Below are positions 56,425 to 58,762 of a stretch of DNA of 58,762 nt, in pieces. The DNA is taken from the NCBI GenBank assembly GCA_934725535.1, contig CAKVBV010000004.1:1-58762 (forward strand), in the 5' to 3' direction. The DNA is from an uncultured Bacteroidales bacterium. GTDB lineage: Bacteria > Bacteroidota > Bacteroidia > Bacteroidales > Paludibacteraceae. The notes beneath the pieces are model-generated. The model did not search any database. It worked only from the letters and a program-made list of their open reading frames with translations, and was not told the DNA's origin. Numbering within the stretch: the first letter of the stretch is position 1; each line of letters starts with the position of its first letter. Made by a program: the position numbers and the translations under genes.

Positions 56425-56544
56425 ATGACCATGGAGGAAACTCAATGCAGAGTGCATAAAATCTCACAGGAGGATTTGTGCCATTACATGACCCTTGATG
56501 AAATGCATGAGCGTCTGACGGCTCACATAAAGGCTCGTTATTGA
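56425..56544 (+). CDS. Small ORF (39 aa) in the ffh transcript, unrecognised
   Basis: ATG 56425 to TGA 56544. The product begins MTMEETQCRVHKISQEDLC and continues HYMTLDEMHERLTAHIKARY. It is charged, probably helical, with no membrane segment. GGGAAAGGAG lies 12-20 nt upstream of the ATG. It lies wholly between the ffh promoter and the ffh start (38 nt away), so it is transcribed with ffh. A shorter overlapping frame from ATG 56415 encodes only 14 residues. I do not recognise the family. It could be a real small protein or a leader peptide affecting ffh expression; a chance ORF of 39 codons cannot be excluded. Confidence 0.5.
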   Translation: MTMEETQCRVHKISQEDLCHYMTLDEMHERLTAHIKARY

Positions 56545-56582
56545 GCGCAATGAATACAAAAACCATTGGTTAATAAATAGAT

Positions 56583-57881
56583 ATGTTCGACAATTTATCA
56601 GAAAGATTAGAACGTTCGTTCAAGATACTGAAAGGTGAAGGCCGTATCACCGAGATTAACATCGCCGAGACAGTCAAGGACATCCGCAAAGCCCTGTTGG
56701 AGGCGGACGTTAACTACAAGACAGCCAAGCAGTTCACCGACGAAGTGAAGGCAAAGGCTCTGGGACAGAATGTGATGACCGCCGTGCGCCCCGGGCAGTT
56801 GATGGTCAAGATTACGCACGACGAGTTGGCGTCGCTCATGGGTGGCGAAGCCGAGGAGATTAACCTGAAAGGCAATCCTGCCGTTATCCTGTTGAGCGGT
56901 TTGCAGGGTTCGGGTAAGACCACTTTCGCAGCCAAATTGGCGAACTACCTGCAGACCAAGAAGAACAAGCGCGTGATGTTGGTGGCGTGCGACGTGTACC
57001 GTCCCGCCGCTATCGAGCAGTTGCGCGTACTCGGCGAGCAGATACAGGCGAAGGTCTATACCGATGAGGCGGAGACCAACCCCGTGACCAAAGCCGAGAA
57101 GGCTATCAAGGAGGCGAAGACCTACGGCTATGATGTCGTGATTGTGGATACTGCCGGCCGGTTGGCTGTCGATGAGCAGATGATGCAGGAGATAGCCGCT
57201 ATCAAACAGGCGATTACGCCCAGCGAGACCCTCTTCGTAGTGGACGCGATGACCGGTCAGGACGCTGTGAATACTGCCAAGGAGTTCAACGACCGCCTTG
57301 ACTTTGACGGCGTGATACTCACCAAGTTGGACGGTGATGCCCGCGGTGGTGCGGCGTTGAGTATCCGCTCGGTGGTGAAGAAGCCTATCAAGTTTATCGG
57401 CACGGGCGAGAAGATGGATGCCTTGGACGTGTTCCACCCCTCGCGAATGGCTGACCGAATACTGGGCATGGGTGACGTGGTGTCCCTCGTGGAGCGTGCG
57501 CAAGAGCAGTACGACGAAGCGGAAGCCCGCCGTATCAGTAAGAAAATTGCCAAGAATCAGTTCGACTTCAACGACTTTCTCTCTCAGTTGGAGCAGATAA
57601 AGAAGATGGGTTCGATGAAGGAACTCATGGGTATGATTCCCGGAATGGACAAGGCGATGAAGGGCGTGGAAATCAACGACGATGCCTTCAAACCCGTGGA
57701 GGCTATCATATCCTCCATGACACCCGAGGAGCGTGCCAACCCCGCCTTGCTCAACGGCAGCCGCAAGAACCGTATTGCCAAAGGCTCGGGGACAAGCATT
57801 GTGGAGGTGAACCGTTTCCTCAAGCAGTTCGACCAAACGAGCAAGATGATGCGCAAGGTGCAGCAGATGAAGAGAAGGTAG
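56583..57881 (+). CDS. ffh: Signal recognition particle GTPase Ffh (SRP54)
   Basis: 432 aa. It binds signal sequences at the ribosome together with SRP RNA and delivers nascent membrane proteins to FtsY. It has an N-terminal four-helix domain (1-about 90; FDNLSERLERSFKILKGEG). The G domain carries G1 GLQGSGKTT (106-114), DVYRPAAIEQL, G3 DTAGR (189-193), TKLDGDARGG (from 247) and GTGEKMDALDVFHPSRMADR. The Met-rich M domain (about 320-432) carries MGSMKELMGMIPGM and the RNA-binding segment SRKNRIAKGSGT. The length is normal and all GTPase motifs are intact. The small ORF upstream shares its promoter. Confidence 0.98.
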   Translation: MFDNLSERLERSFKILKGEGRITEINIAETVKDIRKALLEADVNYKTAKQFTDEVKAKALGQNVMTAVRPGQLMVKITHDELASLMGGEAEEINLKGNPAVILLSGLQGSGKTTFAAKLANYLQTKKNKRVMLVACDVYRPAAIEQLRVLGEQIQAKVYTDEAETNPVTKAEKAIKEAKTYGYDVVIVDTAGRLAVDEQMMQEIAAIKQAITPSETLFVVDAMTGQDAVNTAKEFNDRLDFDGVILTKLDGDARGGAALSIRSVVKKPIKFIGTGEKMDALDVFHPSRMADRILGMGDVVSLVERAQEQYDEAEARRISKKIAKNQFDFNDFLSQLEQIKKMGSMKELMGMIPGMDKAMKGVEINDDAFKPVEAIISSMTPEERANPALLNGSRKNRIAKGSGTSIVEVNRFLKQFDQTSKMMRKVQQMKRR

Positions 57882-57944
57882 GCACTGTCTTCTCCCTACT
57901 ATCTACTATCCTATTAACTATTAACTATTAATTATTAACTATAA

Positions 57945-58268
57945 ATGACCGTCCAAGAGGTGTTCGAACTGCGGCGTGCGGGTAAGGTGGAGGAGGCGTA
58001 TGAGGCTATCCTGCCTATGTACCGCGTACACCATGGCAAGTACACCACCTTGGCGATGTTCTGGTGTGCGGTGGACAAGATGAACCTGTTGCTCACCCGT
58101 GTCATAGGCGCAGACGAGACATCCCTTGCGGCACTTCACGAAGCGGAACGCATATTCCTCAGCCTCGAACGGCTGTATCCTAATATGTACGACGACCAAG
58201 GGTCTGCCAAACAAACCCTTGACAGTATGCGTATGGCACTGCGGGATACCCGCTTGAAAACCAAGTGA
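57945..58268 (+). CDS. Small helical protein (107 aa), unrecognised
   Basis: ATG 57945 (MTVQEVFELRRAGKVEEAY), 63 nt after the ffh stop. The sequence is all-helical in appearance, with TPR-like helix pairs (VEEAYEAILPMYRVHHGKYT; AALHEAERIFLSLERLYPNM), no signal peptide and no membrane segment, so probably cytoplasmic. Codon use matches ffh and there is no separate promoter of the TAnnTTTG type, so it may be co-transcribed with ffh. The function is unknown. Confidence 0.75.
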   Translation: MTVQEVFELRRAGKVEEAYEAILPMYRVHHGKYTTLAMFWCAVDKMNLLLTRVIGADETSLAALHEAERIFLSLERLYPNMYDDQGSAKQTLDSMRMALRDTRLKTK

Positions 58269-58762
58269 GATATTCAGCGGCAGTTACCGGTTCTGAATGC
58301 CTGCTGCTATCCACTCGCTATCCACTCGTTGATAGTTTTGTCTTTTTCCTAATTTAGATTGACCTGTTTTTAACGTCAGTTCGATATTATAAGTATGGAA
58401 TTCGTGGCTATTTGTGACAATTAATGTCCCACGAACTTTTAGTGGGCCTAAATGTAGTCTTACACCCGATAATGCTATTTATGGTCCATTCGTAAGTGAT
58501 TATATGTTTATCAGTGTTTTAACGGGTGTTTAGTGGCATTTAATGGAGCCTACTATTAACGGTCCATTAGCGATGATTGGCGGAGAACGCCACCCGATAT
58601 TGTATACATAACTAAATTTGTGTAACTTTGTGGGCAAAATAAGCATTGTGGGCTGCATTGTGAAGTATCGGCGACATATATTAACTATTATTGCTGTCCG
58701 GTAAACGTAGTCCGAAGCAGAAGAGTCACCCCAAAATGCCCATAAACAGGCATATTGGTATG
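58269..58762. other. AT-rich intergenic end of the window
   Basis: No gene is supported. It begins near two TATCCACTCG words like those flanking the 11-bp arrays, but no array follows. The rest is AT-rich with scattered ATTAATGG-like words. A promoter lies at 58600-58630. An ATG at 58736 opens a frame to the window edge (nine codons), too short to call. Confidence 0.45.
58600..58630 (+). promoter_or_regulatory. Bacteroidota promoter facing out of the window
   Basis: TTG (58600-58602), 20-nt spacer, TAACTTTG (58623-58630), followed by TGGGCA. It should drive a gene that lies mostly or wholly beyond 58762. Confidence 0.72.

Noticed and set aside
56607..57836. 409-codon open frame on the minus strand opposite ffh
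   Set aside because: Antisense shadow of a gene with all SRP GTPase motifs intact; no promoter or domain of its own.
58736..58762. Start of a gene at the right edge (ATG 58736)
   Set aside because: Only nine codons are visible. The promoter at 58600 supports a gene beyond the edge, but its start cannot be placed from this window.

Overview
The window looks like a chromosomal segment of a Bacteroidales-type member of the Bacteroidota with a type IX secretion system (T9SS). The signs are large secreted multidomain proteins ending in T9SS-like C-terminal sorting domains, Bacteroidota outer-membrane barrel and OmpA proteins, a C10 cysteine protease with a Spi-like propeptide, and seven promoters of the Bacteroidota form TTG-N20-TAnnTTTG. 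No Shine-Dalgarno dependence, tRNA, rRNA, transposase, integrase, phage gene or CRISPR array was seen.

Layout. (1) Positions 1-4200, minus strand: an outer-membrane beta-barrel protein with a TonB-receptor-like plug, and a small membrane-anchored protein of the DUF7935 type. (2) Positions 4278-27980, minus strand: one long apparent operon. Reading 5' to 3' it holds a 4258-residue adhesin-like protein, a free outer-membrane barrel, a barrel-carboxypeptidase-regulatory-OmpA fusion and two ~1100-residue surface proteins, and it ends at a strong intrinsic terminator. (3) Positions 27460-28645: a 1.2-kb divergent control region with one promoter per direction and an inverted 36-bp element. (4) Positions 28483-53249, plus strand: a second, mirror-image operon with a free barrel, three surface proteins (783, 1076 and 1078 aa), a ~3466-residue adhesin-like protein, a C10 protease and a second barrel-OmpA fusion, again ending at a terminator. 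(5) Positions 53600-58762: housekeeping genes glyQS, rpsO and ffh, an untracked 39-codon ORF just upstream of ffh, a small helical protein, and a promoter facing out of the window.

How the genes may work together (inference). The two divergent operons carry the same parts list: a free barrel, a barrel tethered to peptidoglycan through OmpA, a family of ~1000-residue secreted proteins, and one giant stalked adhesin. The four barrel domains are visibly related to one another, as are the five ~1000-residue proteins and the two giants. The simplest reading is a duplicated cell-surface assembly system in which T9SS exports the CTD proteins and the barrels and OmpA fusions hold or guide them at the outer membrane. 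The known analogy is SprF/PorP-type barrels beside SprB-type adhesins. A G10 tract inside the 783-aa protein gene suggests one component could be phase variable. The intergenic regions hold several dispersed repeat families: an 11-bp tandem repeat, two palindromes and a 43-bp inverted repeat at the two ends of the locus.
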